Shown here: piece by piece, positions 1-7,300 of the stretch
Numbering within the stretch: the stretch's first letter is position 1
Layout of the letters: each line of letters begins with the position of its first letter
NCBI GenBank assembly: GCA_964411665.1
Contig: CAYPMR010000120.1
Location: 1-8,255, forward strand
DNA: 8,255 nt
Source: CALFCE01 sp964411665
GTDB lineage: Bacteria; Pseudomonadota; Gammaproteobacteria; Granulosicoccales; Granulosicoccaceae
Direction of reading: 5' to 3'
Program-made: the position numbers and the translations under genes
Notes under the pieces: model-generated
Databases searched by the model: none
Seen by the model: the letters and a program-made list of their open reading frames with translations, nothing else
What the model was told of the DNA's origin: nothing

Positions 1-15
1 GGGCCTCTTCGCAGG

Positions 16-51
16 AAAATCACGATTGAATTTACAAAATAACGTGATTTT
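16..51. terminator. AT-rich inverted repeat downstream of the binding-protein gene
   Basis: A perfect 9-bp inverted repeat is visible: AAAATCACG at 16-24 and its complement CGTGATTTT at 43-51, with an 18-base loop. It begins 27 bases beyond the stop codon of the solute-binding protein gene read leftwards, and on that strand the right arm ends in four T residues. It could be a weak bidirectional terminator, or an mRNA-stabilising hairpin of the sort often found between a binding-protein gene and its permease genes. The stem is AT-rich, so termination is uncertain. Confidence 0.35.
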
Positions 52-77
52 AAAACAATAACAAATCGCTGAAAAAA

Positions 78-857
78 CTAGTTACCAGCGTAGTTAGTTT
101 CCCGCTCAAACGATTTCAGTATTAGCTTGTCGAGTGTACCATCTGCTTTCAACTCATCCAGAGCGGCAGTTAATTTAGCTTGCAAATCCTTATCGTCTTT
201 ACGCATGCCAATACCGACGCCACCACCGAGTTCGACTCCCGGCCCTACCAGTGCCAACTTTCCAGCACTGCCTTCAACAACCGGGCTGAGGAATTCGCCA
301 TCGGCGAGCAACAGATCAATATTACCTGCCATTAGATCAGCTACTGATTGATCAGGCGTTTCGTAAGTCAGCAACGTATTACCCTCGTTAAGTTCGTTTT
401 CAAGGTAGGCAGCTTGAATGGTTGCACCCTGGGAACCAATTTTGACACCAGTGAGTTTGTCGAAATTAAAATCACTGTCAGCTGCAGCTGCATAGCGCGA
501 TGGATCAGGTGGAAAGTAGTCTTCGCTAAAATCGATCGTCTGTTTTCGCTCATCAGTGATCGACATACCCGCCATGATCACATCATAGTTACCAGCCAGA
601 AGATTGGGGATGATCGAATCCCATTCATTTTGTACAAATTCACATGTAACACCTGCTTTTTCACAAATCGCGTTGCCCAGATCGATTTCAAAGCCAGCAA
701 GTTTGCCGCTGTCGTCAATGAAGTTCCATGGAGGGTAAGCACCTTCGGTTCCGATTCTGACATCAGCCGCATGGGCGGTTTGCACTGCCAGGCTAGCAGC
801 GATTGCCAACGGGACAAGTATCGATTTCTGTAATGCGATTTTTAAAATAGATTTCAT
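78..857 (-). CDS. Polar amino acid ABC transporter, periplasmic solute-binding protein (HisJ/ArgT/AotJ-like, SBP_bac_3 family)
   Basis: Captures a polar, probably basic, amino acid in the periplasm and delivers it to an inner-membrane ABC importer. The product is 259 aa, close to HisJ (260). Residues 1-30 form a Sec signal peptide with likely cleavage after AHA. The family signature beginning GFEIDL lies at 55-68. Cys65 and Cys72 match the spacing of the HisJ disulfide. Expected ligand-contact positions are present: Tyr41 in EGAYPPW, Trp79 in NEWDSIIP, Arg104 in SITDERK and Asp186 in LADGEF. I chose the Met at 857 rather than the upstream in-frame Met at 917 because it gives a clean signal peptide and has AAGGAG 10 bases ahead. 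The ATPase gene lies upstream on the same strand. Substrate preference for Arg/Lys/His/ornithine is inferred from family resemblance only. Confidence 0.93.
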   Translation of the reverse strand: MKSILKIALQKSILVPLAIAASLAVQTAHAADVRIGTEGAYPPWNFIDDSGKLAGFEIDLGNAICEKAGVTCEFVQNEWDSIIPNLLAGNYDVIMAGMSITDERKQTIDFSEDYFPPDPSRYAAAADSDFNFDKLTGVKIGSQGATIQAAYLENELNEGNTLLTYETPDQSVADLMAGNIDLLLADGEFLSPVVEGSAGKLALVGPGVELGGGVGIGMRKDDKDLQAKLTAALDELKADGTLDKLILKSFERETNYAGN

Positions 858-867
858 CAAAGTTGTT

Positions 868-873
868 CTCCTT
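868..873 (-). promoter_or_regulatory. Ribosome binding site of the solute-binding protein gene
   Basis: The minus strand reads AAGGAG followed by a 10-base spacer and the ATG at 857. This strong Shine-Dalgarno sequence decides the start codon against the longer in-frame reading from 917, which would put a 20-residue polar extension ahead of the signal peptide. Confidence 0.8.
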
Positions 874-894
874 CTCTTACTGTTTGAACTGCAA

Positions 895-926
895 TAAACA
901 TTAGAAACTGTAAACACTAGAAACTG
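895..926. repeat. Two tandem copies of a 16-bp sequence upstream of the binding-protein gene
   Basis: The plus strand reads TAAACATTAGAAACTG (895-910) followed directly by TAAACACTAGAAACTG (911-926), with one mismatch. The array lies 38 bases upstream of the start codon at 857 and 22 bases beyond the ribosome binding site. A 16-bp period is about one and a half helical turns. The pair may be a tandem operator or simply a small duplication in the leader. No known regulator motif is recognised. Confidence 0.75.
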
Positions 927-990
927 TTGCTATGCGTTTTTACTGATGCAGCTTAAGACTAATCACACCATATTCAATAGTCGACTCGCC

Positions 991-1016
991 GGAAGAAAGT
1001 TGACATTCATTCTTCC
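991..1016. other. Short inverted repeat between the ATPase and binding-protein genes
   Basis: GGAAGAA at 991-997 pairs perfectly with TTCTTCC at 1010-1016 across a 12-base loop. It lies 80 bases beyond the ATPase stop, read on the minus strand. A 7-bp stem without a flanking T-run on the coding strand is weak evidence for a terminator; it could be a processing hairpin or chance. The rest of the 239-base gap (858-1096) holds only the 16-bp tandem repeat and the ribosome binding site. Confidence 0.2.
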
Positions 1017-1096
1017 AATTTTCATTCACCGAACCTCTCACACAGCCGTAAATTATGATACACCAGTTGTGACCTTGCAGTACGAGCAATCTGGCA

Positions 1097-1864
1097 TCAA
1101 GCAATCACACTGCTCAAAAACTGTCGACAGCGTTCGGACTTGGGATTTCGAAACACCTGCTCGGGCGCACCCTCCTCCTCAATTCTACCGCTTTCAAGAA
1201 ATATCGTATGGTTTGAGACCTCTCTGGCAAAGCCCATTTCATGCGTAACAACGACCATTGTACGTCCTTCCATGGCAAGCTCTCGCATGACTTTAAGGAC
1301 CTCACCCACCAGTTCGGGATCCAGCGCCGATGTGGGCTCGTCAAAAAGTAATACCCGGGGCCTCATGGCAAGTGCGCGAGCGATAGCCACGCGTTGTTGT
1401 TGTCCACCGGAAAGTTGTGACGGAAACTGCGCGCTTTTCTCCTCTATACCTACCTTGGCAAGTAACTCTCTACCGATTGATTCAGCTTCTCTTGTCGAGT
1501 GACCCAACACGCGCACAGGTCCCTCAGTAACATTTTGCAATACGTTCAAGTGAGACCACAGATTGAAACTCTGAAAGACCATACCCAACCGAGTTCTGAG
1601 CAATTCAATTTTTCGATGCTCACGCTTGAGTATCTGAGCTCGGTTTTTATCATCGACGGACAGATGAATATCGCCAAGCGATATTTCTGCATGATCGGGG
1701 ACTTCCAGAAAATTAATGCAACGCAACAATGTGCTCTTACCGGAACCGGAGCTTCCAATAACAGAAATAACATCGCCCTCACATGCAGTCAGATCAACAC
1801 CGTTCAGAACGGTAAGATCTCCGAACGACTTGTGAACATTTTTAGCTTGCAAAGCAATATTCAT
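1097..1864 (-). CDS. Polar amino acid ABC transporter, ATP-binding protein (HisP/ArtP/GlnQ-like)
   Basis: Cytoplasmic ATPase that powers amino acid import through a heteromeric permease. The product is 255 aa, close to HisP (258). All ABC motifs are intact in order: aromatic A-loop position Phe14, Walker A GSSGSGKST at 37-45, Q-loop Gln98 in VFQSFNLW, signature LSGGQQQR at 151-158, Walker B VLLFDE at 171-176, D-loop SALD, and switch histidine His208 in VTHEMGFA. The insertion after Walker A (about 55-90), the ASNLW-like Q-loop context and the THEM switch are typical of the polar amino acid subfamily. The frame is open upstream to 2020, but those 52 residues look non-coding; the Met at 1864 starts exactly where HisP-type proteins start. 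Its own ribosome binding site is poor. The binding-protein gene follows on the same strand; no permease is next to it. Confidence 0.94.
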   Translation of the reverse strand: MNIALQAKNVHKSFGDLTVLNGVDLTACEGDVISVIGSSGSGKSTLLRCINFLEVPDHAEISLGDIHLSVDDKNRAQILKREHRKIELLRTRLGMVFQSFNLWSHLNVLQNVTEGPVRVLGHSTREAESIGRELLAKVGIEEKSAQFPSQLSGGQQQRVAIARALAMRPRVLLFDEPTSALDPELVGEVLKVMRELAMEGRTMVVVTHEMGFAREVSNHTIFLESGRIEEEGAPEQVFRNPKSERCRQFLSSVIA

Positions 1865-2103
1865 CGACAGGTTCAATTTTCCAGAATTTAATTTTAAAGC
1901 ATATTGTCCTGGCATCCGATAGATGCTCAGGCGGTTTTTGTCTGCGCTGGTATCCACACCAATCCAAAATGAGCCAAGCTGCACGGGTAATCGACAGACA
2001 ACAGCTTCACAGTGAAACACGACACATAAGCGCAGCCTCTACATGATGAACACCGGTGTGATGCCGATATTCACCTTGGATAGAGCTCACCAAGTTTCAA
2101 TGC
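1865..2103. promoter_or_regulatory. Divergent intergenic region with two small palindromes
   Basis: This 239-base gap separates the leftward ABC importer genes from the rightward operon, so promoters for both should lie in it. Two perfect short palindromes are visible: TTCACAGTGAA (2006-2016) and ACACCGGTGT (2050-2059), the second 44 bases ahead of the start at 2104. Either could be an operator half-site arrangement. I looked for TTGACA/TATAAT-like pairs at 16-18 base spacing on both strands and found none that is convincing. An AT-rich patch at about 1871-1903 is the likeliest place for the leftward promoter. Confidence 0.35.
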
Positions 2104-2694
2104 ATGATACTTCAAACGCTGAATATGGCAACAATGTTTGTCGTCGCATGGCTGCTATGGCAACAGGCAGGTCTGCGCCAGCAATTGGCCGCCAGCGATC
2201 TGCAACGAATACAGGCGGTTAGTACCGTCAACTATCTCAGTGAAGAACTCAATTCTCTTGAAAAAAAATTCGAAGCGCAAAAACCCGAAATTGCCGCTGC
2301 TCTATCAGCTCGAAATCAACCGACAGCACCAAATAACAGCGCAGAAATAAACCAACTAAAAGCAGAAATAACCGGTTATCAGGCAAAAATCGCTCGTTTT
2401 GAAAAATCTCAGGAACTAAAACAAACATTGGAAAAGGTCATGTCCGCTGAGCTCTTAAAAGTAGACAACCCGCAAGCTGCATCTGAGCAATTGTTGAGCA
2501 CAAAAGAAGTCATTTGGCGAACCAGTACGGAACATAAATCTCTGGAACAAACCCTCCAATCGTTAATGGCACCCATCGATATTCTAGCCGCTGAATGGAG
2601 TGATGGGTATGTCGACAACAGCGTGTCCACAATCCACAACATACTGACAAAATCGATTGTGACGCTTGAAAGCACAGGAACCACAACGCGATGA
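2104..2694 (+). CDS. Membrane-anchored coiled-coil protein of unknown function
   Basis: A 196-aa protein with no family I recognise. Residues about 5-20 form a hydrophobic segment (ATMFVVAWLLW) that should anchor it in the inner membrane. The rest is hydrophilic and strongly helical, with heptad-like stretches at about 42-65 and 80-115 that suggest a coiled coil; the last 30 residues are polar and end in a Thr-rich tail. There are no cysteines. Topology is ambiguous: no positive charge precedes the hydrophobic segment. The start is the first ATG after an in-frame stop at 2059; no good ribosome binding site precedes it, and the Met codons at 2125 and 2134 are alternatives. The stop overlaps the next start as ATGA, indicating translational coupling. 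A structural or assembly role in an envelope complex with the two downstream products is inferred from context. Confidence 0.72.
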   Translation: MILQTLNMATMFVVAWLLWQQAGLRQQLAASDLQRIQAVSTVNYLSEELNSLEKKFEAQKPEIAAALSARNQPTAPNNSAEINQLKAEITGYQAKIARFEKSQELKQTLEKVMSAELLKVDNPQAASEQLLSTKEVIWRTSTEHKSLEQTLQSLMAPIDILAAEWSDGYVDNSVSTIHNILTKSIVTLESTGTTTR

Positions 2695-4349
2695 AATCTT
2701 TCAAGCGTTCAATGGTATCGCCTCGATCAAAACGAAAAAAGAATCGTGAAACACCGACCGGCATATTCCGGAAGTTTTTCAAAGGTACTGGCACCACGTC
2801 AGGCCTGAATATTAACGGTTTTACAAAAGTTGCACTGATGGGTACCAGTGCTGTAGGTATTGCAGCGATCACTATAACAATCTTCCAAAGTGTATTGCCG
2901 CACTCGGCATTAATGAATATCAGCGACCTAACCACACCAAGCCTTGGTCAGGCCAGGCATTCCATTAGCTCATCACCATCGATAGATTCGTTAACACACA
3001 TAAGCGAAAGGGGGCGTGTTTCTAGCGCCAATGACACACTCGCTGGACTTTTCGGACAGCGCAGTAGCAATAATCAGTGCTCTATAGCAAAAAATAATTT
3101 AAGTGAATCCGACATGCAGGTCGCACGCATCGCCTGGAAATATTTTGAGAATAACTACAACAGCGAAACTGGTTTGGTAAATTCCGTACATGGTTACCCA
3201 TCAACAACCATGTGGGACACAGGCTCTGCTATTGCAGCATATATTGCAGCAGTAGATTTTGGTTTCATCACACAAAAAGAATTTGATGACGCCATGATGC
3301 AACTGATGAATTCGTTGCAATCAATGGCATTATTCGACGACGTCGCACCCAACAAAGTCTACAACACTCATACCCTGGATATGGTTGACTATGGGAACAA
3401 CGCTGTCGAAGGTGGCATAGGCATCTCGGTACTTGATCTTGCCAGACTAGTATCGTGGATGGATACATTGCAATGCATGCACCCTCACTACTCTCATTCA
3501 GCTAGCTCTGCATTGTCACGATGGGACTATACCGATCTCATAAAAAATGAAGAGCTCTACGGCATGGCCCGTGATCCGTTGAATAACAACATTGAGGTAC
3601 TGCAGGAAGGAAGACTCGGATATGAACAGTACGCGGGTAAAATTTTTGATCGCGCTGGATTTTCAGTTGAAACCGCGAAATCCTATGAAAACCAACACCG
3701 GGACGATACTGAAATATACGGTATAAAAATCGCTCACGACAGTCGTGATCCTCGTATCTATCACGCCAACAACTATGTTGTAACTGAATCCTATGCCATG
3801 GACGCGATGGAACTCGGTGTTGACGATATAAATCGCGAGTTGATGAAAAATATTTTTGATGTACAAAAAAAGCGCTGGCAGGAAACAGGTATTGTAACAG
3901 CGATTTCTGAAGACAATATCGATCGAGAGCCCTGGTTTTTATACAACACTATCTTCACGTCGGGGCTACCGTTCAACACAATTACCGAAACAGGTGTACA
4001 ACACAATGATCTAAAAACGGTTTCAACGAAAGCTGCATTGTCCATGGCTGTATTATTTCCGGAAGACGAATACAGCCAGGTTTTGCTATCGACAATTGGC
4101 AGCGCCTACGAAGACGATCTGGGTTGGTATTCAGGTGTATATGAGAAAGGTGGTTATAACGATGTCGCAACGGCCAACACCAATGGCGTTATTCTTAGTG
4201 TGTTGCTGTATAAAAAATACGATTCAATATCTATCCATTGCGACAAGTGCGCGCAAAGACTGAACATAGAATCTGACGTTATAAATAAAGAGGCTGAAGC
4301 AGACAGGAAAGTCACGAGCGTGTGCGAGTCATGTGGCACAGAGGAGTAA
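2691..4349 (+). CDS. Inner-membrane-anchored DUF3131-like domain protein with C-terminal CxxC pair
   Basis: A 552-aa protein. Residues 1-45 are rich in Lys/Arg (SKRKKNRE, FRKFFKG), then one transmembrane helix at about 46-69, so the remainder should be periplasmic by the positive-inside rule. A low-complexity linker runs to about 130. Residues about 137-512 resemble DUF3131: an all-helical domain rich in paired Trp/Tyr/Asp/Glu motifs such as MWDTGSAIAAY (174-184), GRLGYEQYAGK (307-317), VTESYAMDAMELG (364-376) and DDLGWYSGVYEKGG (475-488), the sort of layout seen in alpha/alpha-barrel glycan-active proteins. Function of the family is not established; carbohydrate binding or hydrolysis is inference. 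The last 40 residues carry CDKC (517-520) and CESC (545-548), an addition that looks like a zinc or disulfide module. AGGA at 2676-2679 is a plausible ribosome binding site. It overlaps the upstream gene by ATGA and the downstream gene by 19 bases. Confidence 0.88.
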   Translation: MKSFKRSMVSPRSKRKKNRETPTGIFRKFFKGTGTTSGLNINGFTKVALMGTSAVGIAAITITIFQSVLPHSALMNISDLTTPSLGQARHSISSSPSIDSLTHISERGRVSSANDTLAGLFGQRSSNNQCSIAKNNLSESDMQVARIAWKYFENNYNSETGLVNSVHGYPSTTMWDTGSAIAAYIAAVDFGFITQKEFDDAMMQLMNSLQSMALFDDVAPNKVYNTHTLDMVDYGNNAVEGGIGISVLDLARLVSWMDTLQCMHPHYSHSASSALSRWDYTDLIKNEELYGMARDPLNNNIEVLQEGRLGYEQYAGKIFDRAGFSVETAKSYENQHRDDTEIYGIKIAHDSRDPRIYHANNYVVTESYAMDAMELGVDDINRELMKNIFDVQKKRWQETGIVTAISEDNIDREPWFLYNTIFTSGLPFNTITETGVQHNDLKTVSTKAALSMAVLFPEDEYSQVLLSTIGSAYEDDLGWYSGVYEKGGYNDVATANTNGVILSVLLYKKYDSISIHCDKCAQRLNIESDVINKEAEADRKVTSVCESCGTEE

Positions 4350-7300
4350 CCGCGCACAAGGAGTGGTCGAAAAAATCGAACACGTTAATCAAGGCTTCGA
4401 GAGTCAGGTTTATTAAAGCAGTTTCGACTGTCTTAAATTCCAGACTCTTATTCGCCAAATTAATAAATACGGCGACGTTACTGCTAAGCTGCCTTGCTTT
4501 TTTCTCTACTGCCTCAATTGGTCAAACCGCAACCGACGCGTCTCCCGACGCACAGGTCCCAACAACTGAATCAGCCAACGCCAGAGTTTCACCTCTTCTC
4601 GAATCTATTGAGCACTTAGCCTGCTCCGATACACCGGGCAGTGTCATCGGGGTCCTTGAAAATCTACATCAAAACCGTGTCCCAGAATGGGACTTGCCTA
4701 ACGAATGGCATGGTGTGAATCGTCCACCCGCGTTGTGGGCCGGTACATTTGATTTACTGCTAAATCAGCTTATCGAAACAACCAGACGTTATCCCGATTT
4801 GCAGTATAGCGTTGAGAATTTAATGCTCTCATGGAACTACTGCCTGATACAGGACGAAAGCGCATTCTTTAATCTTGCCCCATCTACAGGTCCTGAAAAA
4901 TCCAATCCTGCCAGAACTCTGGCACACAGCGACGCTCCAGCACAATGGAATGGTTTTCGATCACTCGGATTTATACCCGGGCCGTCCTATGCAAATACAA
5001 TTAAACGGCCTGTTGAGCGCTATGTACCTCTGGCATTAACCCGAAGATATCAAACAAGTGAATATCGCGAACATCGGTTCTGGAAATTATACACAACACA
5101 GTGCTTCCCCCATCCCGACAACGGCAGCTTGTATTACAAAAAAATGCCGTTTGGGCCAACGATACTCAAAGGCAGACAAGCACAGATAGTGCAAGCAGAC
5201 GTCTACCCTTTTACGCGGCCAGCCACCTGTAGTGTCCCGGCAAATAGTCAGGATCCATACGCAGAAGCAAAGGAAACTTCAATCGTCGCTGGTGCTACCG
5301 ATGCTGACGAACACATCAACCATACAAGCTCAGACACACAACTTAGTCCTCCTACAAAAAAGGCTGGAGACAAACTAGTAGCTATAGAGTCAGAAAATCA
5401 ACTATTGGATGCTGAGACTGAAGTTGAGACAAGCGCCGGCAGTCAAATTACTCAGCCAACGACAACAACAGAAGACCTGGCAGAGCTTATCAAGGAGAGG
5501 GCTGACCTGCGAGAGTCTGTCATGGAAAGCAAACCTGCGGATGCCAAGTCCAGTTCTGAATTATCTACAAACCACGGTCAGGAAGTCCCGACAAAGCATA
5601 ACGAAAAATCAGTGGATACCTTGAAGGAAAAACTTGCTGAGCTTGGTATAAAAGCACCCTTGACGAAGAAGTCAAATTCAACAGACAGAGAGTTATTCAT
5701 CACCGGACGTGCTAAACGAATAACTCCTATCAAATTGCAATGGCTAAGCGCAATAAAAACACGAAAACCGACGAATGAAAAAGTTGAGCGCAATTCACGT
5801 GCAGAGCAAACAACAGAAGAATTTGCCTCAAAAACACCTGACAATGTCACACTGAAAATTGAAAATGCAGAACTCCCCAATGAAGTAGCAGATATCAGTG
5901 AAGCAACTGAAAGCTATACACAGTCCTCGGATAATCTCAACTTGCCAACAGAGATATCCGGTGAATCAAGGGCTGCAGACAAACAATCGTACAGTAGGGA
6001 ACTCAGTAAACGCATTCAACGTATCCGTGCCGCGAGAGTTCGCATGTCACGCAGGTACGCAGCCTTACAGAAAACCGGCGAACAACAATCTGAGATAATT
6101 GACGCAAGTAAAAAAAACAGACCAGGCATCAGCATCACGCAAGTACCTGAACCAGAGATTCAGCGCACCATTGTCATCACGCAGGAACAAAAGGACGATG
6201 GTCAGACACAATTTCTTGCCCGGGATTCTTTCACCGGTGGTGAGCCAGTCGTACTGAATATGATTTCACCGCCGTCATTGCCAGTGCCATTGCCATTGAC
6301 ATTGACATTGCCAATGGCTGAGTTAGGTGATGTAGGTTCAATAACCTCCTTATCACCACAGGTCGACCCTCAGCCAACTGATACTTCAGCAAACTTGCAG
6401 CGCACAATACTATTCACACTGGAACAAACCGACAGTGGGCAATCACAGTTTTTGGCCCGGGATTCCTTTATGGGAAACGAGCCAATCGCACTTAACACCA
6501 GCAATCCGTTATCACTGGCGGAATTAGCCGCTGTTCGCTCCAAAAGGCTACAAGCCTCAAAGATACGCCGCGTACAGGCCTCAAGAGCTTTGATTAAAGC
6601 TTCGATGTCAAGAGAAACGCTAGCCTCCAATGATAAATCCACGACTGAGCGATTGACCAGGTTGATATTAACCGAGGTTCGCAAACGGTTACATCCAATT
6701 AAAAATGATCGTACAAGACTTTCAAGGAAATATCTCGCCGCCAGACAAAAAAGTGAAGTGCAAGGCCTGGAAACGTCAGCACAAATTTCACTGTCGGCAC
6801 GACCAGAGAACAATGATCCGAGTCGCAGCGAATTTTCCCTAGCCAGAAAGGCATTACGCGAACGTGTCTACCTGAGCAAGCTGGACAAGACAGTTATAAA
6901 TGCGATGTCCCCGACAATCTCTCTCAGCGCCTTTGGCAGTCTTGCTGCTCTGACCAACACGGGAATGTTCTCAGCAGAGATTTATCAACCACCTGAGCGA
7001 GATGAGCGTAGTCAGAGGCTAAAGGCTAGCAATCCAAACTACAGTGAATTCGCACTGGCAAGACGAGCATTGCTCGATCGTGTATATCTTAGCAACCTCG
7101 ACTTAAAAACCATCAATGCGACCTCCCCGGTTCTCTCGCTGAGCGCCTTTGGCAATTTGGCGAGTGTTGCAAACGAGCGAATAATCTCTCCCGAGGTTTA
7201 CTACACAATCGGGAAGGATGAGCGTGGTAAGAGATTGCTAACAAGGGCGCGTATGTGGCATGTCATACTTTCACGATCGCGTTCAAAGAAACGCCGTAAT

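Larger units (their letters stand above)
6035..6751 (+). repeat. Basic helix motif occurring twice in the giant protein
   Basis: RVRMSRRYAALQK (6035-6073, residues 569-581) and RTRLSRKYLAARQK (6710-6751, residues 794-807) share the pattern R-x-R-[ML]-S-R-[RK]-Y followed by Ala residues and a QK end. Each sits at the end of a longer Arg/Lys-rich stretch predicted to be helical. The pair brackets the two 33-residue repeats, suggesting that a larger module was duplicated and later diverged. Confidence 0.55.

Noticed and set aside
348..833. A 161-codon plus-strand open frame
   Set aside because: It is antisense to the well-supported binding-protein gene, and its translation shows no domain, signal or helical pattern.
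1140..1891. Two plus-strand open frames opposite the ATPase gene
   Set aside because: Both lie antisense to intact ABC motifs and have shadow-like, low-information translations.
1865..2020. N-terminal extension of the ATPase to an upstream in-frame Met at 2020
   Set aside because: The extra 52 residues have no counterpart in HisP-type proteins, and the ABC domain begins properly at the Met at 1864.
4481..4495. Possible lipoprotein lipobox LLSC in the giant protein (Cys54)
   Set aside because: The cysteine lies in the middle of the hydrophobic core, and position -2 is Leu, which is not typical of lipoboxes, so a normal signal peptide is more likely.
4350..5400. Region after 4349 as a long intergenic or pseudogene stretch
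   Set aside because: Translating from 4331 gives one continuous frame to the window edge with no stop or frameshift, so it is a coding region cut by the window boundary.
5409..6098. Short plus-strand frames at 5409-5624 and 5898-6098
   Set aside because: They are out-of-frame shadows within the uninterrupted 4331-8255 reading frame.
6370..6813. A 147-codon minus-strand open frame
   Set aside because: It is antisense to the repeat-bearing part of the giant protein, whose protein-level repeats prove that the plus frame is the coding one.
6161..7237. CRISPR array or mobile-element repeats
   Set aside because: The repeats are in-frame protein duplications with diverged third codon positions, with no constant DNA repeat-spacer pattern and no terminal inverted repeats or transposase.
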